A DNA stretch of 64,000 bases, from the NCBI RefSeq assembly GCF_000189635.1, contig NW_002476144.1:17184-81183 (forward strand). Reading direction: 5' to 3'. Positions 1 through 14,567 of the stretch are shown one piece after another. The stretch comes from Tetrahymena thermophila SB210. Taxonomy: Eukaryota > Ciliophora > Oligohymenophorea > Hymenostomatida > Tetrahymenidae. Within the stretch, counting starts at the first letter, position 1. Every line of letters starts with the position of its first letter. The position numbers were made by a program, and so were the translations under genes. The notes under the pieces were generated by a model, which saw only the letters and a list, made by a program, of their open reading frames with translations, ran no database searches and was not told the origin of the DNA.

Positions 1-631
1 AAATTGCTTGATTTCTTAATAATTTTTAAAAAATAAAATTTATGAATTTGATATTAATCAATACAATTTTTTAAGATATTTAAATAAAATTGAATTATAC
101 TTTTAAATTATATATTATTTTAATACATAATTAATAAAATTGACTTATTTAAACCTAATATATTATATAAATTAACTAATTATCTCAGCAAAAAATTATA
201 ATGATTTTTATAATATTATTGTTGTATTTTTAATTTGATTAAAATGATGAAATGTGATTCTCAAATTTTATTAAATAAAAATATTACTTTATAATTACTT
301 AATCTTAAAAATAAACTATGGTTTATCTTGGTGTGAAAAATAAATATATTTTTTAGTCAAAATGTAACTGAAATTAAATTAAAATTATCTACTTTTTGTT
401 TAAAAAAGTAAAAACAAATATAATTTTGATTTATTTGTTGGTTTATTTATTTATTTATTTTTGTAAACATGGTTGTAAAAACAAATTAATAAAGGGTATA
501 AAGTATTATAAGTATAATAATAAGAATGATTTAAATGGAGTGGCTGTAATGTCTTAACTATAAGGATATCAAAATAGTTAGTTACAAAGACAGAGAGAGT
601 ACACATTGTCAATAAATTTCCAAAATACAGT
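1..631. other. AT-rich intergenic stretch
   Basis: No reading frame with coding character is seen on either strand, even with TAA and TAG read as Gln. The less AT-rich patch around 520-631 lies just past the TGA of the minus-strand CFAP45 gene and is probably its 3' untranslated region. Confidence 0.6.
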
Positions 632-3088
632 TCAGATATTTATTTTTTTACGTTCAAGTTCTGAAGTATATTTTTGAGGAATATTCATCTTTTATAATTA
701 TTCAAGTTTTTGAGACTTGATGCTTTCAAGCATTTTCTTCTATTGCTAGAGTTGATCTCTTATCTTTTTACCTTCTTCTAATCTATTTCTTTAGTCTTAT
801 TTGATCTTTTCTTCGTTCAATGCTATCTACTTTCTAAGTTCGTCAGCATGTTTTTTAATTTGTTATTCTCTTTCAATCTAAAGCTTGATTTCGATTTCTC
901 TCTCTTACTTTTGTGCTTGGATAATTCTCTAAAATTCATCTCTATCGTTTTTAGCTTATTCTTAGAGTCTTTATTCTTTTTCATATTACTACTATCTTCT
1001 TGCTTCAAGGAGTTCTTAATTAATTTTTTACTGGATTTATTTAAAAATTATTTTTTAATATCAATACAATATTTTTATTTATCTTACTCTTAATTCAGCT
1101 TCTCTTCTTTCCTTATCTCTAGCATTTCTTTCGTTTTATTCCATGGCTCTTTTAGCTCTCAAAAAGTCTAATTCAGCCTATAAAATTATAATTGGAAACA
1201 TGTTACTTTATTTTATTTTTATTTAAATTTATTACTTATCTATCATTGGCTTTTTCTTGCATTTCTCTAAGTCTTTGGAGTTCTTTTTCCTTTTCGTCCT
1301 TAATACGTCTTTTGAATAAAAAAAATCAGATGAATAACAAAATCAAATTGAGCTTCTCAATAATATAAATAAACACATAAAAATATATTTTTTTTAGTTT
1401 TAAATATTACTTTTATTCAGCAATGTATTCAGCTTCCTTTTAGGCCTTTTCTAAATTGTATTTAACAATTTTTTCTTCTTCTACTTTTTCCTCTTGAACT
1501 CTTTTTTATTTTACAAGAATGGCGTTTTGATTTGCTTCAAAAATTTCATCAAGAAGCTTCTTTTGGTCAGACTTCTTTTTCTGTTTTTAATTATAATAAA
1601 CATTTTTATGTATTATCCTGTATAGAGTTTAATGTAATTCTTACGAGAGCCTTGTGTTGTTCTTCTACTTCCAACTCTTTAATGGCTTTAATCATAACTT
1701 AACCTTCCCTTTCTTGTTCTTCTTTAGCTCTGAGTCTAACCAATTCATTTTCTTTAATTTAATCAATAATCTTTAAGTGACCTTCTTTTTACTCTTCTTT
1801 TTTCTTTTTTTCTTATTCTTCATAGTATTTAATTTTTTTAAGTCTTTCGATTTCCATCATAAGATCCTTTCTCTTTTCTTCAAGCTTTTTTTCATCACGA
1901 ATATCCTTTTTTTCTGTTAATTGCTTATCACGAATAGTAACACATTTTGCATACATAACCATCTTATTCATTTCTTTTACATCATCCATTTGCTCGTTCA
2001 TAATTTCTTAAGCTCTGTTAAGAAGAGAGTCCTATTAAGCAAAAATAGAATTTAAATAATTAAATCTATAATTTTATTTTTTTGTGTTGGTTGGTATGAA
2101 AGAAAATTGCAACTCCAAAAGTAAATAACTTAAATTTTTTGTAATTTAATATTATTTTGCAGCGCGAATCAATCAAACAAAAAATTTGTTATCTTACCTT
2201 AACTACCTTTTCTTCTAATTGAAAATCAGATAAAGGCACTTGTTTTTTCTTCTCTTCTTCCATTTGAAGCATTTTTTGCTTTTTGGCCTTTGAGACAGCC
2301 ATTTGCTTTTCCTTTTACTCTTCTAAGATTTTCTTTTGATGCAATGTTTCTTCTTTGGTAGTAATAATTGCATTATTCTATTTACATTAAAATTATATTG
2401 TTTAATCAAAAGATTCAATTAAGCATTTATATTATTATTTAAATAATTATTTTCTTCTCTTTTTATACAATTAAATGCTTATTACTTTCATTCTTTGAAG
2501 TTCACTTTCACCAATTAAAACCACTTCAGGATGAGTAAAATCACCTTTTCTAGCTTTATCAACAACTTCTTCTTGGGCTTTGGTGTTATTCTTATTAGTC
2601 TTACGAGAACCTAAATTGGATATAAAAATAAAATTACTTTACAAGAAACGTTTTTAATATTTGAGGATTTAAATAAATCTTTAAAGCCGAAATTAAAACA
2701 GCTAGCTATTCAAATTTATAGATTGCACAAAATTATTTAATTTGTTTTTTTCTAGTCATTCCTCAAAATTCAACAAGTATTTTTAAATAATCTTTACCAA
2801 AGAGCGTTTCGTCGGCATTGGACTTTTTAGATCCTCCAGAGGCTTAACTGCTAGGCTGATTTTATTTAAATAAAAAGAAAATTAACTCTCTTTTTTTCAA
2901 ACATTTATAAAATTGAACGATAAGTTTAAATGTATTAATGAATCATGCATGTTAATGATTTTATTTTGGCTGTTAATAGCCCTTAAAATTTTTTCTTTGC
3001 CTAATTTTATTCTTTAAGCTATTTGAACTTCTTTAAAAATAGATCGTTCTAGGAAGACTTAATTCTAAAATATGAATTAAATTACCAT
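632..3088 (-). CDS. CFAP45: CFAP45 (CCDC19) ciliary coiled-coil protein, multi-exon
   Basis: Cilia- and flagella-associated protein 45 is a microtubule inner protein of axonemal doublets. Joined exons give a Lys/Glu/Gln-rich helical protein that follows the family from end to end: an N-terminal SNADETLFGS stretch (human DESLFG), a central YAKCVTIRDKQL block (human NAKCHAIRDAQI) followed by LMMEIERLKK, then DFLRAKRAM, a DRDEFQRIIQAQ block near the C-terminus, and MNIPQKYTSELERKK before a TGA at 632-634. About nine exons are separated by small AT-rich introns, for example donors near 2797, 2190, 1640 and 1411. The start is inferred: an in-frame TGA precedes the first firm exon (about 2797-2855), so an upstream exon is needed; ATG at 3086-3088 followed directly by a GTAATT donor joins in frame to give MPSSQASGG. 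The family call is firm; the first exon is not. Confidence 0.88.
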
Positions 3089-4808
3089 TTTTCAGCTAAT
3101 ATGGTTGTTAATTGTGTTAGTTTATTTTATTTGTTAGCTTATTTGCTTGATTTTATTTGTATTTTATTTGTTAATTACTTTTAAAATAAATATATAAATT
3201 GATTGCTTTCTTTTATTATTAAAAAACAATCTCTTTATAAAGAGTTACAAATAATCATAACCTCTATTTATTATAACTATTCTTCATATCCTTTCATTTC
3301 ATTTCATTTCACTCATTCACTCATCACTGCTTCATTCATTTCAATCATTTTTAAGAATTATTAATTAGTAAATCAATCTATTTATTTATTTTCTTCTCAT
3401 CACTCTTTAATACTGAAGTTGTTAGTTTGTTAACCTGCTTATATATTATTTTCTTGTTTGCTTGCTTGCTTAATTAATTAATAAACAGATTGATAAATAG
3501 CTAGCTTGTATGTTTCTTTTTTAAATCAACTCAAATAGATTTAATGATATTTTTGAATAGATTTCAATTAAAATTTCAAGATAATAGCTCTTTATACATT
3601 GCAATATCTTATAATGAATTTAGTTTTCATTCATTTATTCATTTATTTTATTATTTTATTTTAATTAACATTCAATTTTATTAAATCTATTTAACTGAAA
3701 TTATTATTTCTGATTATTATTCAGTTCTTTTTAAGTATTCAGTTTATAATTTTGAATTCAATTTAATACTTTTGAATTATTTCAAGCTATTTAGTAATAG
3801 TAAATTTTAATTTATTTTAATTAAAATATTTACTTAAATACAAACATTTATATTTCATTTATGAATCTATTTCAAATAATACAATAATTAAATTATTTTA
3901 GAAACCTTTAAATTAAATTAGTTTTTGAAGAAATAAATTTTCGATTAATTTGTAAATTATATTTTTATTTTAACTTAATAAATTTATCTTAATCTACTCT
4001 TTTATATAAAGAAATTGTTTTAGTTTGATAAAACAAAGTTTATTTTATTATGTAAATTTAACTAAATAAATATATTTTAAATTTTATAGAAGAAAATAAA
4101 TAAATAAAAAACATTTAAACAAAACAAAATAAATAAAAAAAATATGATTCCTGTTATGAAAATAGTGATATAAACCAATATACGATTCCTGTAAGGACAA
4201 TAGTGATGTAAAAATATATAAGTAACTTATGGAATAAAATTATATTATAAGGCTGGTACACCGTTAAAACATTCTATGAGCTATCATATAAAAGTTTTGA
4301 ATATGATTATGATAGATAAGATTCATAAGCATCATAAATATTTTATTATTTACTCTAAGTCGTCATTTATTAATACCAAACTTCTAATATTAAAATAGTA
4401 TTTTTTTTAACACATTCTAACTCTTAATAAATAAATCATCTTATATTAAAGAACACATTATTTGAAAGAATATACAGTAATATTGAAATATAATAAATTT
4501 TATTTCTAATATTAAATAAATAATTACTATTTTCAAATATTTATTTTTTATTGCCATTTAAATTTATTAAAATAAATAAATAATTAAATAATGAATATTA
4601 TGTAAGTGTTATTGTAGAATTTGCGAGTTGAAATATAGTCAACATTTTTTATTAAATAAACATAATTCATTTTTTGTTTTGAATAATATTTTTAGAAAAA
4701 TAGAGTTTATCCTTCAAATCATAAATAAAGCTTGTATAATTTTTAAAATAAGACGAGTTTTATAAAAATATTGTTTTTTTTCAAATAAAAAATTTAAAGA
4801 AGTTTAAA
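3089..4808. other. AT-rich intergenic region with simple repeats
   Basis: This is the shared upstream region of CFAP45 (leftward) and the 946-aa gene (rightward). It contains CATTT- and CATT-type runs around 3290-3350, a GCTT run near 3460 and an imperfect 32-bp direct repeat at 4146-4214. No coding region is seen. Confidence 0.6.
4146..4214. repeat. Imperfect direct repeat, two copies of about 32 bp
   Basis: Two copies share the pattern GATTCCTGTnAnGAnAATAG followed by TGATRTAAA and start about 38 bp apart. They stand out from the AT-rich flanks by their G and C content. They could be paired binding sites or the remnant of a small duplication; nothing in the sequence decides. Confidence 0.5.
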
Positions 4809-7649
4809 ATGAATTTTCAAAATAGCTAAATGCCTACACATTTATAATTGATAGATGGCTATAATAAATTTTCTTTGAATGACTAAATAGTAAATAATGC
4901 AGCTAGTAAAAAAGATATTTTATTGTAGAAAACTATTCTTGAATAGTAAGCTTTTAGTCCTTTTTAGATTGATTTTTAACCATAATAAACATTTAGTTTA
5001 AAAGAATAGTAATAAAAAGAAAAATTAAATTAAAATAACAAAAAATTCATTAGCAAATACTCTTCCAGACAAGAAAGTTGCCATTTTTATAGAAAATTAT
5101 CTACCCCTTGTTTCTAAAAATTCTAATAGTAGATTTAAGTAAAAAATTAAAATGAGCTTAAAGGCTCTGAAAATTAAGAAGTTAAAAACATTACTTCTAC
5201 TTAAAGGGATAATATTAAACTTGAAAACAGCTCAGAATAAAAATAAATAGTAAAAAATTAATAAAATGTATTGAAGAGATAAAACAAAAGCTCGTCTTTT
5301 AGAGAAAACAACAATCAAAGAACAAAAGATTTGATGGAAAAACTTTATGATTGTTCATAAGTTTTTTAGAGTAATTCAAATTTGATAAGCAATAAAAAAC
5401 AATTTCTACTTATTAATTAATTTTCTGACTACTTTGCTTCTAATCTTGCAAATAGCTAATTGGAGTATCAGCAATCTTATTAAGATAACTTAAAAATATT
5501 AAACGCTAAATAAAAAAAATTATTTCTTAGCCTTGTTTCTAATGAGAAACAATCCTTTAATGAAGATAAAAGCTTAAATTTAAATGCTTAGATAACACCT
5601 AAAAATGATTTAAACTTTTCCTTAACCAACTAAACGCCTAAGTAAATCTAATTAGATGAGATGCAAAATTAGCAAAAGCAGTTAATATAAAATGAAAAAT
5701 AATATAACAAAGATTATTACTATTGCAGTTTGCGAAGTTAATAAAAATAAAAATTACTAAACTCATCTAAAAGCGAAAATTAACTCTTAAGAAATTTTTC
5801 TCATAAATTCATGCATGATGTATATAATTTTAATTACAAAAGTAAAAATGATGGAGTTTCTGATTAACCATTATAGATAGAAAATAAAGATTGTCAAAAC
5901 GATGGAATTTTTAATAAAAGCCACATAATAACTTCACCCAAAGGGCAATTCAATTAATAATCTTTGTTAGAAAGATCACCTGAAGCAAATATAACAAAAT
6001 CCTAAAACACTTAAACCCTAAGCATTATGTAAAATTAAAAAAATAAGTTAAAAATATCTTGTGATGAAGCTTGTATTCCTATGAATGTTGTATCGCAATA
6101 TAATATAAATGAAAACGTTAGTCTCCCCTTAGAATCTACAAATTAACTTATTCTGAATTAAAATTACTGTACATCGCCAAAATAAAATACAGTTAGATCA
6201 ATAAACAATTAATCAAAAGATATGAAAAGAATTATAGTTTTAACAGAAAAGAATAAAATATGCAATAATGGAGGACATTAAAATGGTTCAAAGGGAAACT
6301 AAGCTCACTTTTTATAATAAAACTTTTTTCATAAGCACAATATAAAGAAAGCTACAACTACTAGTTTTCCCTTTTAAAACAGCATAATTTAAAGTAAAAT
6401 AGCAAAAATTTAAAGTTAACAAATGAAGAAATCTTATTCATAGTCTTAAGACCAAAGATTGAAATCACAAAACGAAGCTATAATATCATTATAAAAGCTC
6501 ATATAGTCAACAAAAAAACTAAATAAGTAGCAGTTATTGAGCAGCCAAATATGTGAAAATCAAACAAATAGCTTATCAATATTTAACAATAATTAAATTA
6601 GTAGCGAATAAATACATGCAGAAGATGATTACAGTTTGAACTATAAAATTGATGAATAAATAAATGATTAGTTAGAAATCAAAAAATAAGAAAATAATTC
6701 TTGTGAAAATTAAAAAAATAATTAAAGCAAAAATTAACAATACAACTTAAGCAAAAATTAATAAAATAATTCCTGCAAAAATAAAGAAAATAATTCTGAT
6801 AAAAACTAAGAAATTATTTTTAGTAAAAATTAAGAAAAGAAATCTAATGTTGTAAAGGTATTGTCTAGTTTCATAAAAAATCAAAATAAATTTAATTATA
6901 TTTCACAAATTTAAGATGATTCTAATGAATAAGAAGAAGATTTTAATTTAATATCCCCAAAAAATGCTGGAGTAAATAATTAATAAAACTCAATGAAAAA
7001 CTTTTCAACAACCTAATAAGACATTTGCTTAAATTAAAAATTAAAGTTGAGCAGTTTTTTAAATAAAAAAGATAAATAAATATCAACTGATGATCTTAAT
7101 TAGTAGAGTTATGAACATGAATTAGTGTTTCCTATTTCAAACAGTACAAAAAATGAAATCTAAAAATTTAATGATTAAAAATTAAAATCTTATTCTATGT
7201 CAGTGTCATAAAAATCAAAGAAAACTAACTAAATTATTGATTATGAAGATTTGTATTAAAATATAGAAAATAAATAAAATTATTTTAAATAGCTATCATA
7301 CCGAGCTTCAAATACTTAGGACAAAGTTGCTATGTAAAATAATTTTTTATAATAATTTTAATCAGACTAAAGTAAAATACATCCAATTAATTTTACTTCA
7401 GAAAGCTAAAAATTGTAGCAATTAAACTCACAAAATAACAACATATTTAATAAACAAAGATTATTTTCTCTAATTTAAAAAATTAGGCATTAAAGGTTTT
7501 AAAATACCTAGAAACCAAACTAACAATCTAGTATTGAGAACAGAGATAATTGTTACAAAGAAAATATTAGTAACGTTTATTAAAAGATAAACTATAAATG
7601 CTAAATTTTATTAACAAACAATTCAGATAGTGATAATTAAAATTCCTGA
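4809..7649 (+). CDS. Hypothetical N/Q/S/K-rich protein, 946 aa, intronless
   Basis: One frame of 947 codons runs from ATG 4809 to TGA 7647-7649 with dozens of internal TAA and TAG codons and no TGA, which is strong evidence for a real ciliate-code gene. The protein starts MNFQNSQMPTHLQLIDGYNK and is dominated by Asn, Gln, Ser and Lys with no obvious catalytic motif, signal peptide or membrane segment. Between 6688 and 6840 it contains a run of degenerate 7-to-9-residue units built on S/C-K-N-Q-(E)-N-N. I do not recognise a family. The composition suggests a largely disordered scaffold or regulatory protein, but that is inference only. It converges on the Rab-like gene at 8951. Confidence 0.8.
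6688..6840 (+). repeat. Degenerate tandem repeat coding for SKNQ-type units
   Basis: Inside the 946-aa gene, units of about 24 bp with core AGCAAAAATTAA (Ser-Lys-Asn-Gln) recur at least six times with drift to CKNK, DKNQ and CENQ variants. The drift keeps the frame, as expected for an expanding coding minisatellite. Confidence 0.65.
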
Positions 7650-8950
7650 TGATATATTTTTAAGATAAATAGGTATAATCAAATAGTTAGCTTGTAATAT
7701 GAAATAAAAAAATTATTATTTAATAATTTACCATTTTATTTATGTTTTAAAATCTTTAAAAATCAATTTCATCTGAGTATTTTCATTACCACAAATATAT
7801 ATATTAACATTTCTATTTGCATATATAAAATAACATTTTTCGTTTTTATTAAAAGATTATTTATTAAAAATTATTTGAGTATATCTATGAATATTTTATA
7901 ACTTAAATATGATGATTTTTTCATAAAATATAGAGAAATAATAAACTTAAACAGAATCAAAAATTAGAGATGAATTAAATTTTTTTGAATAATTGAAAAG
8001 GAAATTATGATTTAATATCAAAATATTTAATTTTAAAACCTTTAAAAATAAATAAAATTCATAAAAATTTCATTATCGTCCACCATAATTATAAAATTTC
8101 ATGATATTATTAATCCTCACTAATTAAGGCTAAATTAAGTTAGCTCTCAAAATATTTTTGTCTTAAAAAAAATATTACTTAGTTCTAAACTTAAATATTT
8201 TTATGGTGTTGATTAAAAATAATAAATATTCTAAGTAAACTTAAAAACATTAAAAAATATAATTTATAGAATAATTAAAGTATAAATTCTTAGTCTAATT
8301 TTAAATTTATTCCACTTGTAATTCTTTAAAAAGTCAATTACTTCTTTGATATAATTATCATTTAAAATTAAAATACCACAATATTTCAAAAATAAATAAC
8401 AATAAAAAGTATCTTAGAATAAAATAATTATCAAATTATCTATTTTTACCTTTGTAATTAGCATAAAACTAACTAAATACTCAAAAAATAAAAAAATTAC
8501 GAAATCCAATACTGAAAACCAAATTTACAATTAATTTCTTTTGTGCTAATTAACAAGAGTTAATAGTATTTAAATTTTAATCAATCTTTTCCATAACTAT
8601 TTATTGGTTATTAATTAAACTTTTTAGAATATTAATCAATATTTTGATGTTAAATAATGGTTTATTTTGCTTATTATTAAACTTTATCAAAATAATCCTT
8701 TTTGAAAAATTAAAAAATAGGATTATTATACTAAAAATAGTATAATCAATCAAAGCTCCATTTAATTTGAAGATATTTTATTCAGTAATTTCACTAATAA
8801 ATTTCTTATTATTTCTTTATAATTATTTTATGAGAATTAAATACTAATTATTTTGTTAAAATATAGCAGTTTTAAATTTAATTATATTTCATTTAAGAAT
8901 TACATAATTAATAAATTATTTAATTAATACAATATTTTTTTATTTTTAAA
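7650..8950. other. AT-rich region between convergent genes
   Basis: It lies between the 3' ends of the 946-aa gene and the Rab-like gene. It is nearly pure A/T with no coding frame or structured element that I can see. Confidence 0.6.
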
Positions 8951-9912
8951 TCAAAATATGTTGCATCCACTTGATGTCTTGTTGTCTCCATTACTTCCCT
9001 TTACTTCACTTCTTAAATCTGGAATAGATCCTTCTAAGCTTTTATCATTTTTCTATATTTTTAATTAAATAATTTTAATTTATTTTAATATTTGCATGTT
9101 TAATACCTTTTCTTCTGAAGGGAAAGGTAATTTGCAGACTTTGTATGCTATATTTTTAAAACATTCGTTAAGATTGGATCCCATTTTAGCTGAAACAGAA
9201 TAGTAGGGGAGATTGAGTATTTTACACATCTAAAATAATTATTTTAAAATATTTTTCATGTCATGCTAGCAAGACAACTTAATAAAAAAATTGCTTGTTT
9301 ATTTAAAAAAGTTTACTTCTTTCGCTTAATCCTCTTCAACAGCTATTTAATTGAATAAATCATTTTTATTTCCTAAAACACAATACTCTACATCGTTATT
9401 TTCTATCAAAACAGATTAAACTAGCTTCATAATATTACGAATAGAGTCAAAGCTGCTTCTGTTAGTTATGTCGTAAACAAAAAGAACCTCAATTTAGATA
9501 TTTAAAAATTCTAAATTTATGAAAATAAATATATCAGCTAATAATTTTACTGCATCTGATCCATATATATAAGTATTAAGCATTTTAGATTTTAAGCTTT
9601 CACCTGATAAAAAATTGTGTTTTTATTAGCTATAAATATTAAAAAATCATACTGCTGCAATCCCATATGCTCAAAGTTACTGATGCAGTCTTTGAAAGGT
9701 CTAATTGCTTTAAAATAATATTTCACATATGTTTATTGATAAATCATTTATTAACTTACTTTGCTAAAAAAATTGCATCCAAGTGATTGCTTGTACATTT
9801 CAGGATAGAAGTTATTGACATACTTTTAAATGATGGCGGACTTTCCTACACCTGCTTCACCTATAACTAATATCTTTTTACTAAATTTAATTTCTTTGTC
9901 TTCTTGATCCAT
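8951..9912 (-). CDS. Atypical Rab-like small GTPase with C-terminal CaaX box
   Basis: A Ras-superfamily GTPase assembled from about five exons, ATG at 9910-9912, TGA at 8951-8953. The P-loop is GEAGVGKS. The switch I region reads YKQSLGCNFF, with Ser where Rabs have the conserved Thr. G4 is GNKNDL and G5 is SVSAK, both normal. Switch II is not: WDTAGQE of Rabs is replaced by WDCSSES, so the DxxG glycine and the catalytic Gln are both missing. That motif spans the splice joined at about 9604, the only acceptable junction I found. The protein ends GCNIF, a CaaX box (CNIF) of the geranylgeranyl type rather than the usual Rab double cysteine. The family suggests a membrane-trafficking role; the changes suggest slow or no GTP hydrolysis. 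It diverges from the CDPK gene. Confidence 0.82.
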
Positions 9913-10731
9913 TTGCTAAATTTTACTAAAAATGTGTGAACACTAATAAATTTTTACAAAAGTTTTTTAATTTTAAATTTATATGATTTCTTATCAATTT
10001 TTCGCGAAAAAATATATAGACTATACAAAAAATAGTATCAAAATACATTTTATAAATTAGATTGATCAAAATAAATCAATAAAGTTGAATAAGCTGATTT
10101 TACTTAAAATCAAACAAAAAAAAAGATTTATTTTTTTATTTACTGTTTTAAATTAAAACAGAGTAAATTATATGATATAATCTCAAATTTAACTTTAGAA
10201 ATGTGTAATTGAGCAAGTCTGTAAAATCATTTTTATACTCTAAGATAAATATTTTAATTTGATATATTTTTAATGATTATAAATTATTTATTGTAAATCT
10301 TCAAGATTTAAGATATAATTTATTGAAAAAAATCTTTAGGATAGAAATCAAATGGTCTTTTTAGTCTTAAAGCTTAGAGAAGTTCTAATTAACAGCACCA
10401 CTCATGACAATTTACAATATATTTTTAAAATTTTATTGAAATAAATAGTTTAATTATATTTATTTATAAATTTAAATAAAAAATTAATTTTTTAAAAAAA
10501 CTGAAATTATTTGTGTTTTACATTTTTTTCAGTTAGTGATTAATGTAAAAGATTTCAAGTGATTTTTAGATTTTAGAAATTATTATAGATAAATATTATT
10601 TAATTTTCATGAATAAATTATCAAAGAAAGTTAAGCTTAAATCAATCAATAGTACATTTATTAGATAAAAAGTAATAATAGTATTCAATTAAATTCTAGC
10701 ATTTAAAAAGTTTAATTTATTTTTTTTAAAT

Positions 10732-10970
10732 TTTACAATCAGAAAGTTTTACAAATATACATTTTAAATCATTTATACTGGCAATAAATTTGTAGAATTC
10801 TATTTTGCACCATTAATCTACTCTTATTTTAAATAGTATTTAGTTTTATTTAAAGTTTTATAATCAAAATGATAAATAAAAGTTAATGTTAAATCATTTA
10901 TACTGGTAATTAATTTAAAGAATTCTACTTAACATCTTAAAATAACTCTTATTTTCAAATAGTTTTTCAA
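10732..10970. repeat. Two-copy degenerate direct repeat, period about 124 bp
   Basis: Both copies contain AAATCATTTATACTGG followed by TAATTTnnAGAATTCTA-like sequence and then ACTCTTATTTT. The copies begin near 10732 and 10856 and differ by many substitutions, so the duplication is old. Confidence 0.5.
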
Positions 10971-11379
10971 TTTATTAGCTGCTTGAATCTCAATAATTAA
11001 TATATCTTCGACAAAATAAATGGCCAGTTTTATTTTAGAACCATTTTTAATTTATCTAACAGATAATATTCAATAGTAAATAAGTAATGCAACCCTATTT
11101 AAAACGCAAAGCTATAAAATGCTTATGAAGGGTTTAATTTTGAAAAGCTAAATAAAATTTTGGGAAAATTTAAATAATTTACAAAAGTGTATTTAATACT
11201 TCAAATAAACACTAAATACATTTATTAAAAATATTAAGAGTTAAATCGAAGATTAATATAAAAATGAAAGTTCAAATAGATATATTTAGAATAGTTATAT
11301 AACTTTTAAGATAAGTGAGAGATTATTGAGAATTCACGTATCTTATCATATATTGTTTATTTGTTTTTATATAACTATA

Positions 11380-11425
11380 TGTGTGTGTGCATGCGTGTGT
11401 ATGTTTGTATGGATGTATGTTTGTT
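11380..11425. repeat. TG-rich simple repeat upstream of the CDPK gene
   Basis: The tract TATGTGTGTGTGCATGCGTG and its continuation alternate purine and pyrimidine, about 200 bp before the CDPK start codon. Such tracts are unusual in this A/T background. Confidence 0.55.
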
Positions 11426-11625
11426 CTTTTTATTTTAATATTACATTAAAAATAATTAAAGATTTTGTTAAATTTCTATAAAATAAGTGTATTATTTTAG
11501 ATTATCAAATAGAAAGAAAAATTTATTTAAAAATATTCTTATCATTAATAAAACAATTAGTTAATTAATTAATTAAATAATCAATTATATAAGCTGTCTA
11601 AAAAGTAGTATAATTATCAAGAAAA

Positions 11626-13798
<2,173 letters not shown>

Positions 13799-14567
13799 AC
13801 ACATACATATTTTTTAAATAGAGTTATTTTATTCTTCATTTAATAATTAGCATATCAATCGATCAATTAATCATAAATATTAAAATAAATCAATGATTGT
13901 TACTATTTGTTTTCATAAAGTAATTAAAAATATTATAATTTATACTGGAATACTATGAAATTTAAATTTATGTTTGACTCTTTATAATTATTTACTTTTA
14001 TTGAAAAAAATAGTTTTTATTTTTGTTTTTATAAAGCAATATTGAAATGAAAATACATACTTTTAGTAATTATTCATATCCTCTTTTTCATAAAATAATT
14101 AAAAATAAAATTATGTATAGCATAAAATCAATAAAATTTAAATTTTATGTTTGCTTATTTGTTTTTTTCTTTAATTATTTGTTTTAATTTTAATAGTTAA
14201 GAGAGAGAAATAATTATTATTTTTATTATTATTAAACAAGATTATAAAAATATGCACTATTTAGTATTTATATTAAGAATTATAATCAATAATTTTTGAA
14301 AATTTGAAAAAAATGGTTACATTATAATTAGGTATTCATAGATGCTCGAATATGATTTTTTAAGTGTATAAAGATTGTTTTAAAAAAATGATTGATAGCC
14401 TATTAATTAAGTTAGTTATTATTAGATCTTCTGATTTGATTACTTTGAAATTTTTAGTTATTCATAATATAGGAAAAATTTAGTGATATTATATATGATA
14501 AGTAGTAGAATATAGTTTTTTTGTTTTCGAGTGGTAAGTAAATAATTTATTAGTTCATTAACCGAAT
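13799..14567. other. AT-rich region between convergent genes, with old repeat
   Basis: It lies between the 3' ends of the CDPK and the coiled-coil gene. Two degenerate copies, about 13912-13995 and 14086-14170, share TTCATAAARTAATTAAAAAT and a following AAATTTAAATTTTATGTTTG-like stretch. No gene is seen. Confidence 0.5.

Larger units (their letters stand above)
9913..11625. other. AT-rich intergenic region between divergent genes
   Basis: This is the shared upstream region of the Rab-like GTPase and the CDPK. It contains a pair of degenerate direct repeats near 10732-10970 and a TG-rich tract near 11380-11425. A 33-codon minus-strand frame at 10305-10405 is too short to call. Confidence 0.6.

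Noticed and set aside
823-1008. Short minus-strand Lys-rich frame starting MKQEDSSNMKKN
   Set aside because: It is the wrong frame. The frame one base over reads on in ciliate code and matches the C-terminal part of CFAP45.
10305-10405. 33-codon minus-strand frame (MSGAVNQNFSKLQDQKDHL) upstream of the Rab-like gene
   Set aside because: Too short to support, and no donor site was found that would join it to the GTPase exon. It could be a microprotein or leader ORF.
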